NCBI GenBank assembly: GCA_963691835.1
Contig: OY829383.1
Span: 2,790,001-2,854,000, forward strand
Length of the DNA: 64,000 bases
Reading direction: 5' to 3'
Origin: G963691835 sp963691835
GTDB lineage: Bacteria > Pseudomonadota > Alphaproteobacteria > Thalassobaculales > Thalassobaculaceae
Part shown: positions 1-7,703 of the stretch, piece after piece
Layout: each line of letters opens with the position of its first letter
How positions within the stretch are numbered: the first letter of the stretch is position 1
Notes under the pieces: generated by a model
What the model was told of the DNA's origin: nothing
What the model saw: the letters and a program-made list of their open reading frames with translations, nothing else
The model's database searches: none
Translations under genes and position numbers: made by a program

Positions 1-744
1 TCCGTGTTCCGGGATAGGTTCGCCGATGGGACTCCGGGGCCGGAACTGGTGGTCACCCCGGCCTGTCCGGACGGGTACTGGATGGGGTCGCCAGAAGATG
101 AAGAAGACCGTAATCCCAACGAAGGGCCGCGTCACTTGGTGACGATCGAAAGTCGGCTCGCGGTGGGGCGGTATCTGGTGACATTCGAGGAGTACGACCG
201 GTTTTGTGTGTCGATGGAGCGTAGGTTGCCTGACGATCAAAAAAGGGGGCGAGGTTGGAGGTCGGCGATCCGTGTGTCCTGGCGTGATGCGAATGCACAT
301 TGCGCGTGGCTGTCGGAGCAGACGGGGATGTCATACCGGCTTCCGTCAGAGTCGGAATGGGAATATGTGTGTCGTGCGGGGACCGAGACGGCATATCCCT
401 GGGGTGCGTCATGGGACGTGACGAAAGCGAACGTCTCGGAAAGTGGGATAACGCGGACGTCGGAAGTTGATGCCTATCCACCAAACGATTGGGGTGTCTA
501 CGACACGATTGGCAATGTTTTTGAATGGGTCAGTGATGAATGGCATTCCAGTTACGAGGGCGCGCCGGAGGATGCCACAGCCTGGGGCGATGAACGTGAT
601 GGTGGGGAAAGGCTGCCCCGCCGAGTGCTGCGCGTCGGCTCCTGGGGCCTCAATCCGAGGTACTGCCGTTCGGCGATCTGCTACCGCCTCGATCCCGACA
701 ACCGATACAACTTTGTTGGGTTTCGCGTGACCCGGACGCTTTAA
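1..744 (+). CDS. Formylglycine-generating-enzyme-like (SUMF1/FGE-sulfatase) domain protein, 5'-partial
   Basis: The reading frame is open from the window edge, so the true start probably lies upstream; GTG at 4 is only the first visible start. About 246 residues form an almost complete SUMF1 domain: an MGS motif near residue 27, RLPSESEWEY near 112, GNVFEWVSDEW near 170, a VGSWG turn, and a C-terminal GFRVTR. Family members include copper-dependent formylglycine-generating enzymes and non-catalytic modules of bacterial conflict proteins. C221 and C226 have the CX4C spacing of the two catalytic cysteines of true FGE, which many SUMF1 modules lack. No sulfatase gene is visible. It may be the C-terminus of a larger fused protein; the domain is clear, the function is not. 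Confidence 0.85.
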   Translation, partial: SVFRDRFADGTPGPELVVTPACPDGYWMGSPEDEEDRNPNEGPRHLVTIESRLAVGRYLVTFEEYDRFCVSMERRLPDDQKRGRGWRSAIRVSWRDANAHCAWLSEQTGMSYRLPSESEWEYVCRAGTETAYPWGASWDVTKANVSESGITRTSEVDAYPPNDWGVYDTIGNVFEWVSDEWHSSYEGAPEDATAWGDERDGGERLPRRVLRVGSWGLNPRYCRSAICYRLDPDNRYNFVGFRVTRTL

Positions 745-1065
745 CCCCTTTTGTCTTTACTTCCTAACCGGTTGGGGGTCTGGGGGAGGAGCCCCCAGCG
801 GTTTATCGGGTACAGATCGTTAGCTTTCCGAAACGAACCAAATCATTGCCCGCCGCCCGCTATCAGGACGGCCATCATGTCCTTGAGGCCGATGGCTTCG
901 ACACTGTCGGCGATCGGATGGTGATCCTACCCCGAATGAACCACGAATGACCGCGCCGGCGCGACGTCTTCACGGGCGTTGTGGAATCCCCTGGTCGGTT
1001 TCGCCGAAAGGCCGTGCTTGATTTCGATGGCCCGGGGTCGCTGTTGGCCGGGCAATTAAAGCAAC
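745..1065. other. Intergenic stretch with a G/C hairpin and possible coding debris
   Basis: No intact gene is visible. A perfect 7-bp stem (780-786 with 792-798, CTGGGGG/CCCCCAG) follows the SUMF1 stop by about 35 bases and could terminate transcription, but it lacks a T-run. Around 860-950 one frame reads like the tail of a protein ending in TGA at about 950, with no start, so it may be a gene remnant. The stretch ends at the left inverted repeat of the IS630 element. Confidence 0.4.
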
Positions 1066-2159
1066 TAGAGGATTTTCGATCGTCGATGAATCGTTGGGGA
1101 TACCCATACGGTCTCGGATCTGATTCACCGTTGTGGCTGGGATTGGAGGCCAGCGGTGATGACGCGAGCCCTATCGGATGATTTGAGACGACGTGTGGTT
1201 GAAGCGGTCGATGCTGGGATGTCCCGGCGGGCAGCTGCGGAGCGGTTCGGGGTTGGGAACGCGACGGCGATCCGATGGGTTGAGCGCTGGCGATCGACGG
1301 GAAGTTGGGCGGCGCGACCGGGCGGCGGCAACCGGCGCAGCCATGTGATGGACGCCTATCGCGATGAGATCCTGGCCTTGGTCGCAGCCAAGCCGGACAT
1401 GACCTTGGCGGAGATCTCTGTGTATCTGGAGGCCGCCCACGGGCTGCGTCCGGCGTTGAGCACGGTACACCGGTTCTTCGAACGTCACGCCATCAGTTAC
1501 AAAAATGACGGCGCATGCCTCGGAGCAGGAGTGCGCAGACGTAAAGTGTCGGCGGGAAGCCTGGTTCGACGGGCAGCCCGATCTTGATCCGGACCGTCTG
1601 GTGTTCATTGATGGTGAGCCTTCGAGGCGCCATCGGTCCGAGGCCGAAGGCGAACGGGGCGTCGACCAAGATGGCCCGGCTGCGAGGACGTGCCGCCAAG
1701 GGCGAACGATGCTGCGCGCCGATCCCACATGGACACTGGAAGACCACAACCTTCGTGGGCGCGCTGCGGCTCGGTGGCATGACGGCGCCGATGACCCTCG
1801 ACGGCGCGATGAACGGCCCGGCCTTCACCACCTATGTCCAGCAGGTCCTGGCGCCGACCCTGCGCCCCGGCGACATCGTGGTCATGGACAACCGCCCCGC
1901 TCACAAGCCCATCGCCGTACGCGATGCCATTGAGCGAGCCGGCGCCGAGCTCCGCTTCCTGCCGCCCTACAGCCCAGACTTCAACCCGATCGAGATGGCC
2001 TTCTCAAAGATCAAGGCGCTTCTGAAGAAAGCCGCAGCCCGAACTGTCACCGATCTTTGGGACGCCGTCCGAGACGCAATAGACACAATCTCGCCGACCG
2101 AGGCCAGAAACTACTTCGCCGCTACAGGATACGAACCAGAGTGATCGGAAAATGCTCTA
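1066..2159 (+). mobile_element. IS630-family insertion sequence, about 1.09 kb, inactivated
   Basis: The left end TAGAGGATTTTCGATC (1066-1081) is an imperfect inverted match to the right end GATCGGAAAATGCTCTA (2143-2159). Each end carries the TA dinucleotide that IS630/Tc1-mariner elements duplicate on insertion. Length and the single transposase frame fit IS630. The transposase is frameshifted and has a scrambled segment, so this copy cannot make an active enzyme. A near-identical 3' fragment lies at 6797-7230 in the same orientation. Confidence 0.85.
1156..2144 (+). pseudogene. IS630-family DDE transposase, disrupted by two frame changes
   Basis: The start at 1156 (MTRALSDD) leads into a helix-turn-helix domain with an RRAAAERFGV recognition region. 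The frame shifts near 1503, after HAISYK, into the frame carrying ASEQE and VFID, the first catalytic Asp. Shortly after VFID, about 1612-1660, the usual sequence is replaced and the frame shifts again. From about 1660 to the stop, the C-terminal half is intact, with VVMDN (second Asp) and FNPIEMAF (catalytic Glu). The order D-D-E is that of IS630 transposases. Two frame breaks and loss of the residues after the first Asp make it non-functional. Confidence 0.85.
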
Positions 2160-2350
2160 GCCACCGCAAGAGTAAATCGAAACTCATCCAGAGGTGCAAC
2201 CAGAGACCCGACTATCTACAGAGCACTCGCCCGCAGCTTAGAAAGCGGTGGGCTGAGCGGCAAAGACGCATAGAGCAAAGCACAACTTTCACTCGACATA
2301 CTTATCTACCCTCGCTTGAACTCAGTCGGACAGTGCTGGGGGAGTACGGT

Positions 2351-2686
2351 ATGGAGCAGGGCCATTGGGGTGTTCGTTTGCGCGTGGCTATGAAACGTTC
2401 GGGGATCAACAAGCAACTCGTCCTGGCGTCGATCGTCAAGGTGGAACCGAGTACGGTATCCCGATGGGCAGCGGGCGGGAACATTTCAGTCAAGCACTTG
2501 GAAGTATTATGTGAAACACTGAATGTGTCGGCGGACTGGTTACTATTTGGGCGCGAGCCACTCATGCAGGACGGGCGAGTATCAAGATATGCAGAATGTC
2601 TAAAGTCGATAGATCACTTGCCACCCGATATCGTTCTCGATCTTTTTCGAATCCTGAGAAAACTGGCTGCTGATCCGGCCATGTGA
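2351..2686 (+). CDS. XRE-family helix-turn-helix regulator
   Basis: A 111-residue protein. The ATG at 2351 is chosen because a strong GGGGGAG ribosome site precedes it; the longer frame upstream runs into IS630 sequence. Residues about 5-65 form a lambda-repressor-like HTH: helix LRVAMKRSG, then VEPSTVSRWAAGG, then LEVLCETLNVSADWLLFG. That ending is typical of small phage and plasmid XRE repressors, with a short C-terminal helix after it. It lies 173 bases upstream of the unrecognised operon starting at 2860 and in the same direction, so it is the natural candidate for its regulator. No operator was identified. Confidence 0.8.
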   Translation: MEQGHWGVRLRVAMKRSGINKQLVLASIVKVEPSTVSRWAAGGNISVKHLEVLCETLNVSADWLLFGREPLMQDGRVSRYAECLKSIDHLPPDIVLDLFRILRKLAADPAM

Positions 2687-2859
2687 GGTCCTCTCAAAGT
2701 TGAGGAACGAATTGCGCCTTGCGCAACGCAATTGCATGTCGCGCATGCAACGCCGGCTGTGCATCTCGAATGTTCGTTGCAAGTCTAGCGCCGGCCGCCC
2801 CTGAGGGTCGTCGAGAGCAATCCGCGCTGACAAAGCGTTATCAGATCGGGAAGGTCGAC

Positions 2860-3297
2860 ATGGCATCTGTGAAACTGGCAGACAGCATTGTCCAATTCGC
2901 TAAGGCGGGCGCGCAGGCCCAAACGCAGTTCAAGAAGTCGGGCGATAACCTGACTTTGGCGCTTTATGAGTTCCAGTTTGAGACGTCGGTCGACACGAAT
3001 GTTTCGCTGGATCTCTCCGCGGAGTTTGGCATTGGTACGAGCTCCTCTGAAATTCATGAAAGCGAAAGTGGGTCGCTTCACGCCGGCACCGACACCCGGG
3101 TCGGGCTCATGATCCACTGTGTGATGCAGGATCCCGCGTTGGCCCAAGGGTTCGCGGCAAAGTCGGCTGAAGTCGGCGGTATTAACCTGTCCGCTCAGGC
3201 GCCGGCGGCGCAAGGCGGCCAGCAACAGAGTGGGCAACAGCAGGATTCCTCCGGGCAGGGGCAGGGTTATGGAGATGGCGGCGGTGATGGCTCCTAG
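2860..3297 (+). CDS. Unrecognised small protein with Gln/Gly-rich tail, first gene of a five-gene operon
   Basis: A 145-residue protein. ATG at 2860 (MASVKLAD) follows GGGAAGG; the longer frame upstream has no comparable ribosome site. Residues 3-25 form an amphipathic helix. A segment rich in alternating hydrophobic residues follows (LALYEFQFETSV, then VSLDLSAEFGI), suggesting beta strands. The last 30 residues are low-complexity Q/G/S. I assign no family. The helix-then-strand layout loosely resembles small modules such as Trypco2, and the neighbour at 3325 shares it. Downstream genes follow at 22-28 bases, so co-transcription is likely. Confidence 0.65.
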   Translation: MASVKLADSIVQFAKAGAQAQTQFKKSGDNLTLALYEFQFETSVDTNVSLDLSAEFGIGTSSSEIHESESGSLHAGTDTRVGLMIHCVMQDPALAQGFAAKSAEVGGINLSAQAPAAQGGQQQSGQQQDSSGQGQGYGDGGGDGS

Positions 3298-3324
3298 TAG
3301 GGCCGGGCTGTCTGGAGTGTCGTG

Positions 3325-3996
3325 ATGACCACTGAGACAATCGACATCGTTGAAGCAGTGGGGGTCGGTTCAGCGGCCGATATCGGGGACCAGCAGCGAC
3401 CGCTTAACGGTATAACCCTCAAAGCCTTCCTGCAGGAGATCCAAGCGGCACTAGACACAACCCATAAGGAGAGCGAGGCGGGCGGCGGCGCCTTCGACAT
3501 TGCCAAACTAAGTGTGTCCGCTTCTGTGCACGCAAGTTTCCGTGGCCAAAAGCATCCGCCTGAGACGGACGCCGCGGGGGACCTCACTTTCACGGCTGAC
3601 GCTCTATCGCTTGCGGGCCCGGGTTCTGGACCAGACTACGAGGCGATCCTTCTTCATACGGATCTGGGTCGCGATCATACCGGAACTGCACATGACGCGG
3701 CCCGGCGTATCCCTCTCTATACGCCCTCAAAGATCACCCTCAGCCTCGAATTTGAGCCCAACGGTCGACGCGGAAAGTCCGGCACCCGGAAAGCCCCCGC
3801 GGCAGCGCCGGCGCAGAAGAACCTGTTCGCTGAACCCTTTCTTACGCAAACAGGGCCAGATGCCCACTCAAACGCCAAGGCGGACGGACACCCTGTCAAA
3901 CCAGGAGAGCCAGTGGGCCCCTCTGGAGGTGCCGCCATGCCGTCGGACGGATCGATCCTTTCGACAGCGCTCAACCCGTTCAAAGAACTTCTTTAG
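3325..3996 (+). CDS. Unrecognised protein, Trypco2-like layout, second gene of operon
   Basis: A 223-residue protein. ATG 3325 is preferred over the adjacent GTG 3322 because GGAG lies 7 bases upstream of it. After about 25 residues comes a helix (LKAFLQEIQAAL), then a strand-like stretch (FDIAKLSVSASV), a Gly/Asp-rich middle, and a strand pair ending in PSKITLSLEFEP near 145-156. This helix plus strands ending in a T-L-x-L-x-P-like strand is reminiscent of trypsin-co-occurring domain 2 of bacterial conflict systems, but I cannot confirm it. The last 60 residues are Pro/Gly-rich and probably disordered. The gap to the next gene is 22 bases. Confidence 0.6.
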   Translation: MTTETIDIVEAVGVGSAADIGDQQRPLNGITLKAFLQEIQAALDTTHKESEAGGGAFDIAKLSVSASVHASFRGQKHPPETDAAGDLTFTADALSLAGPGSGPDYEAILLHTDLGRDHTGTAHDAARRIPLYTPSKITLSLEFEPNGRRGKSGTRKAPAAAPAQKNLFAEPFLTQTGPDAHSNAKADGHPVKPGEPVGPSGGAAMPSDGSILSTALNPFKELL

Positions 3997-4018
3997 CCCG
4001 AGCTGAAGGGAGCATGCC

Positions 4019-4876
4019 ATGACCCGCGTACGACCGATGATGCCAGAGGATTTCTGGCCACTGTTTCAGGAATGGATGGGGCGACGCGTCAGCCATGGGG
4101 TTGTGTGGTTGCCGCACGGCTGGCAGCGCTGGGCCATCGAGGACTTTCACGCCTATGCACTCGATGACAATCTCGTAGAGGACCTCCTTGGTCAAACATC
4201 CGGTCAGCCGGTCTACGATATTGATCGTAGTGTCGCGGTGCATCTCGGGTCGCCGTCACCCACTCATTTTGTCCTAAATCACCATCACCGCGGCGCCGAT
4301 GCCTACTTGATGGATCTGCATCTGCAATCGCCTCATCAGTCGCGGGATGAGTTCCGGAAGTTGATCCAGGCGAGTGTCGCTAGGCTGGCGGACGGGACCC
4401 GGCGTGAAGAGTACAGTCGACACCGCGTCGCCATCATTGTTGTCACTTTTGATGATCGGCTGTCTTCCTACCTCACCCGGAGCTTACGCTTCCGGAAGCA
4501 TTTTGCGGTCACGTTGGGCGGATACTCTCCGACCGGGCAGCCAATGGAATTCACTGTCCTCAGCCACAGCCCCGCACTTCAGCAATCTCGTGAAGACACG
4601 GATGAGATGCCAGAAGACCAAGACGGCCGCTTCGGTGAGTCCGCCCTCCAAGAAGGCCCTGGTTTGGCAGACGCCAACCCGTTTGGCGCGCGCCAGGAAT
4701 ATGGTCGCGACGCCGATGTATCGGACGGAACCAATCCATTTGGCACACGCCCGCGGATACCGTCCAGTTTTGACGAACCGGGTGGCCCAGGGGAGCCCAG
4801 TTGGGAATCCCCGGCGGACACGAGAGCGCCAACAGAACCCTCGCCAGAGTCTCTTTTTCAGATGAACGAGGCCTAA
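4019..4876 (+). CDS. Unrecognised 'DFWPLF' protein A, with disordered NPFG tail
   Basis: A 285-residue protein; ATG 4019 is preceded by GGGAG. Residues 1-185 match the next gene product along their length. Shared features are DFWPLFxEW at the N-terminus, WLPxGWxRWxxEDFxAxAL near residues 30-50, a YDI near 70, and a C-terminal region with VVTFDD against LMVFDP. Residues 190-285 are acidic and Pro/Gly-rich, with two NPFG motifs, and are absent from the paralogue. No signal peptide or membrane segment is seen. I do not recognise the family. The pair most likely arose by tandem duplication and may form a heteromer; that is inference. Confidence 0.65.
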   Translation: MTRVRPMMPEDFWPLFQEWMGRRVSHGVVWLPHGWQRWAIEDFHAYALDDNLVEDLLGQTSGQPVYDIDRSVAVHLGSPSPTHFVLNHHHRGADAYLMDLHLQSPHQSRDEFRKLIQASVARLADGTRREEYSRHRVAIIVVTFDDRLSSYLTRSLRFRKHFAVTLGGYSPTGQPMEFTVLSHSPALQQSREDTDEMPEDQDGRFGESALQEGPGLADANPFGARQEYGRDADVSDGTNPFGTRPRIPSSFDEPGGPGEPSWESPADTRAPTEPSPESLFQMNEA

Positions 4877-4904
4877 CCGGGGCCCAAGAAGGAGCAGGTT
4901 TCCA

Positions 4905-5462
4905 ATGCGCACAACTCCCATAACAATCGACGACTTCTGGCCCCTGTTCAGTGAATGGTGCCAAACCCGCCTCAATCTGGGCCACGCCTGGCTTCCGAGT
5001 GGATGGGACCGGTGGGTAACCGAAGACTTCAACGCATTCGCACTCCATCACACAGTACAACGCCGGATGAGAGGAGAGAGCGCGTTCGGCTACGACATCC
5101 AGACACAACGTCCGAGCCTTATGGGATCGCCAGGAAATGTCTCGATGATTCTAAACGGCCGGCACAGCGATCACCGGACATGGTTCATCGACTTCATCTG
5201 TCAGAGCATGCATGAGACGCACCGTGCAATCTACGGCCGGACGGAGTTTGCGCGCGAGCAGCTTCAAACCCTTGAGTCAGAGCTCCCGTATGGCGACGTG
5301 CACGGCGCATTGGTGCTGATGGTGTTTGATCCGGAGGTTCGTACGAACCTCGAGCGCCACCATCATTCGGTAGAGCAGTTCTCGTTCCAGCTCTTCGAAG
5401 GCAGCCATCACAACCGTCTCTACGTCATGAGCTCGGCCGTCGAACGGTCGTTTGCCGAGTAA
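4905..5462 (+). CDS. Unrecognised 'DFWPLF' protein B, paralogue of the preceding gene
   Basis: A 185-residue protein; ATG 4905 sits behind AGGAGCAGG. It shares with its upstream neighbour DFWPLFSEW, WLPSGWDRWVTEDF and the alternating hydrophobic core, but lacks the 100-residue disordered tail. The spacing is 28 bases on both sides, so it is clearly in the same operon. The conserved W, P and D residues suggest a compact domain. The fold and function are unknown; no catalytic signature is evident. Confidence 0.65.
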   Translation: MRTTPITIDDFWPLFSEWCQTRLNLGHAWLPSGWDRWVTEDFNAFALHHTVQRRMRGESAFGYDIQTQRPSLMGSPGNVSMILNGRHSDHRTWFIDFICQSMHETHRAIYGRTEFAREQLQTLESELPYGDVHGALVLMVFDPEVRTNLERHHHSVEQFSFQLFEGSHHNRLYVMSSAVERSFAE

Positions 5463-5490
5463 GACCTATACGCGGATCGGAGTAGGCCAG

Positions 5491-6753
5491 ATGTCGCTTA
5501 TGGATGAGCACCTGAAGTCAAACAAGTCGATTGTGCTTCGTGCCCTGGAAGGGCTTCACCAACAAGCCCTGAATTCCCAGTTTGGCCTGTTGAAAAACTC
5601 ATCCTTCGCCAAGGAGACGCCAGCCTCGTGGCTCCAGATGCGGGCGAGCTACCTTGATGTTGAAAACAGCAAGGGGCAACCGCTGCATGAATGGATAGAC
5701 AACAAACTGGGACAGTCCCATCTGGCCGGGATGTGTTATTTCACAGGCGAATCCATAGCCGGCGGCGACAAGTTGGGAACCTACGGAACGGTCCCATCCT
5801 ACCTTACGGGCATCCCTATCAGCCCTCAGGGATGGATCAAGAAGGGGGCAACGTGGGCGATCGGCAAAATGGTCCCGAAGGACGACGTTTGGACCGGCTT
5901 CATCGTGACTCAGACCGCAACAGTTGTCTTAAGCTTTGCGTTCAACCCGGTTTCGGGTTTGTTTGCGAGCCTATCGGTCATCGAATCCGTAATCAAAAAA
6001 CTCGATGAAGAGGCACATAACAAGCTGATCATGGAGCTATCGGAATCAGAAATGACGATCCTTTGTGGGATCATCGGAGATATCTCTGAGTCAGCGAAAG
6101 TCGTTGAAGCATATCTGCGGGATGACACCGATCTGGATACAGCCAGCACCAAGGCGCAGGACGACACCACTCGGATGTTCAAGCAAGCGAAAGCTAAGCG
6201 CCAACAAGAACGAGCGAGTGCGAATAATAAAGTGTCCGATGAGCACTTAAGCGACAACCTCACGACGGCAGACTATAAAAATCGAATCAAAAGCCAGGAA
6301 AAAACAATACAAACACAGATGACGAGCGAAGTGAACGAGCTTAGATATTATAAAAATAAACAGAAGGAACAGTATAAATCGAGCATTCACGATGATGAGA
6401 TTTTTAAACATTTGGAAGAAATAACAGAGTCATACAAAAAGGGAATTAATCATGTACTCATTCAAGCTAGTGAATATCATAAAAAAACAATCCAGAATAA
6501 CCGAAACAATGCACCAGGAATGAAGACGACCGAATACCTAAAATCCCTTCGTAAAACTGGGGATGCCCTCATTGCCCAAGTGCGAGAACAAGTAAACGAC
6601 TGCAAGAAGCGCATTACAAAGATCCTGATTGACGCGACTAACGCAGCCAAGATTAGTAGCGAAGGCGGGATAGGGTCGAACAAAGTACCCGGCACGTTTG
6701 GCAATGCGAGTAAGACGCATAGTTTCGCTCAACGCGGGATGCCAAAGCAGTAG
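5491..6753 (+). CDS. Unrecognised protein with hydrophobic hairpin and long coiled coil
   Basis: A 420-residue protein. ATG 5491 follows GGAGTAGG; a TTG 39 bases upstream overlaps the previous gene and lacks a ribosome site. Residues 1-125 are mixed. About residues 135-170 form a strongly hydrophobic stretch (TATVVLSFAFNPVSGLFASL) broken by NP, fitting a two-helix membrane-inserting hairpin. The rest is highly charged, helical and Lys/Glu/Gln-rich, with coiled-coil character. The 3' half is markedly AT-richer than its neighbours. The layout resembles alpha-helical pore-forming toxins or membrane tethers, but no family is recognised. It closes the operon and is followed by the IS630 fragment. 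Confidence 0.65.
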   Translation: MSLMDEHLKSNKSIVLRALEGLHQQALNSQFGLLKNSSFAKETPASWLQMRASYLDVENSKGQPLHEWIDNKLGQSHLAGMCYFTGESIAGGDKLGTYGTVPSYLTGIPISPQGWIKKGATWAIGKMVPKDDVWTGFIVTQTATVVLSFAFNPVSGLFASLSVIESVIKKLDEEAHNKLIMELSESEMTILCGIIGDISESAKVVEAYLRDDTDLDTASTKAQDDTTRMFKQAKAKRQQERASANNKVSDEHLSDNLTTADYKNRIKSQEKTIQTQMTSEVNELRYYKNKQKEQYKSSIHDDEIFKHLEEITESYKKGINHVLIQASEYHKKTIQNNRNNAPGMKTTEYLKSLRKTGDALIAQVREQVNDCKKRITKILIDATNAAKISSEGGIGSNKVPGTFGNASKTHSFAQRGMPKQ

Positions 6754-6796
6754 AAACGAACCACGAACACTGTTCAGCGCTTAACTCGGGGCCCGT

Positions 6797-7230
6797 GCAT
6801 GGGACACTGGAAGACCACAACCTTCGTGGGCGCGCTGCGGCTCGGTGGCATGACGGCGCCGATGACCCTGGACGGCGCGATGAACGGCCCGGCCTTCACC
6901 GCCTATGTCCAGCAGGTCCTGGCGCCGACCCTGCGCCCCGGCGACATCGTGGTCATGGACAACCGCCCCGCTCACAAGCCCATCGCCGTACGCGATGCCA
7001 TTGAGCGAGCCGGCGCCGAGCTCCGCTTCCTGCCGCCCTACAGCCCAGACTTCAACCTGATCGAGATGGCCTTCTCAAAGATCAAGGCGCTCCTGAAGAA
7101 AGCCGCAGCCCGAACTGTCACCGATCTTTGGGACGCGGTCCGAGACGCAATAGACGCAATCTCGCCGACCGAGGCCAGAAACTACTTCGCCGCTACAGGA
7201 CGCGAACCAGAGTAATCGGAAAATGCTCTA
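6797..7230 (+). mobile_element. 3' fragment of IS630-family element (second copy)
   Basis: This fragment repeats the last 430 bases or so of the element at 1066-2159 with only scattered substitutions. It keeps VVMDN and FNLIEMAF of the transposase, a stop at 7213, and the right end AATCGGAAAATGCTCTA. The transposase N-terminus and left inverted repeat are missing; homology begins at CATGGGACACTGG. It cannot transpose. Together with the first copy it forms a direct repeat around the 2351-6753 operon. Confidence 0.85.
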
Positions 7231-7577
7231 GATCGATCTCCGCCCCGGTGACGGTCCGATAGAAGCTTGCCCTGGTCCGAGGCGGTGCGGCTGCCCCTTC
7301 CTAACGCGCACTGACGACGGGGGGGGGGGGGCGGCGAAGCTCAGTGGCGCTCGATGCCCAACAGGAAATGGGCCCACCCGCTGTCTCGGACGTAGACCTT
7401 TGGTGATTTGACAAGCAGTTCGCCGGCAGTGGCACCGCTGAGGCGGTTTCACGGCTCCGCTGAACCTTGCAATCGATTTGCAAAGGAATCCCCGGAAACC
7501 CGCAGACCTCCGTCGAGATCGGGAAATTTGCAAAATGTTAAGTCGTTGAATACGTGTGTTAAAACGCGGTCGCCGAA
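7231..7577. other. Non-coding debris between IS630 fragment and tRNA-Val half, with a G13 run
   Basis: No intact gene is seen. A run of 13 G residues covers 7319-7331. A short piece of an ATPase gene lies at 7341-7435 on the minus strand (listed separately). A minus-strand frame that begins like MVGAAGIEPATP is an antisense tRNA artefact and is not called. Confidence 0.5.
7341..7435 (-). pseudogene. C-terminal shred of a DUF4143-type AAA ATPase
   Basis: Read on the minus strand, about 28 codons ending at the stop 7341-7343 give LVKSPKVYVRDSGWAHFLLG followed by a short tail. This is the hallmark of the DUF4143 C-terminal domain (KSPKxYxxDSG), found after the ATPase domain in bacterial AAA proteins. 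Nothing upstream restores the rest of the gene. It indicates loss of an accessory gene here. Confidence 0.5.
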
Positions 7578-7622
7578 TTGACATCGTAGGGGTCGCTGGT
7601 TCAATCCCAGCCGCGCCCACCA
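7578..7622 (+). other. 3' half of tRNA-Val(GAC), probable attachment-site remnant
   Basis: From the anticodon loop TTGACAT the sequence runs through the 3' anticodon strand CGTAG, a five-base variable loop GGGTC, a T-arm GCTGG-TTCAATC-CCAGC, the acceptor 3' strand CGCGCCC and ACCA. The 5' half of the tRNA is absent: no GGGCGCG strand or D-arm precedes it. Such 3' halves arise when an island integrates into a tRNA gene and leaves a duplicated 3' end at its far border. The DNA to the left is IS-rich and accessory, which supports this. Confidence 0.7.
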
Positions 7623-7703
7623 TTCAAATCAAGTCGCTAGCGGTTGCGGATAGCTCGCTCATAAGCTGCTCTTACGCCCATAGTGAACGCTAGGACCGAC
7701 TTT

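Noticed and set aside
7228..7623. Minus-strand frame starting MVGAAGIEPATP
   Set aside because: This is the well-known antisense translation of a tRNA 3' half; its start coincides exactly with the tRNA-Val fragment and the rest crosses unrelated debris.
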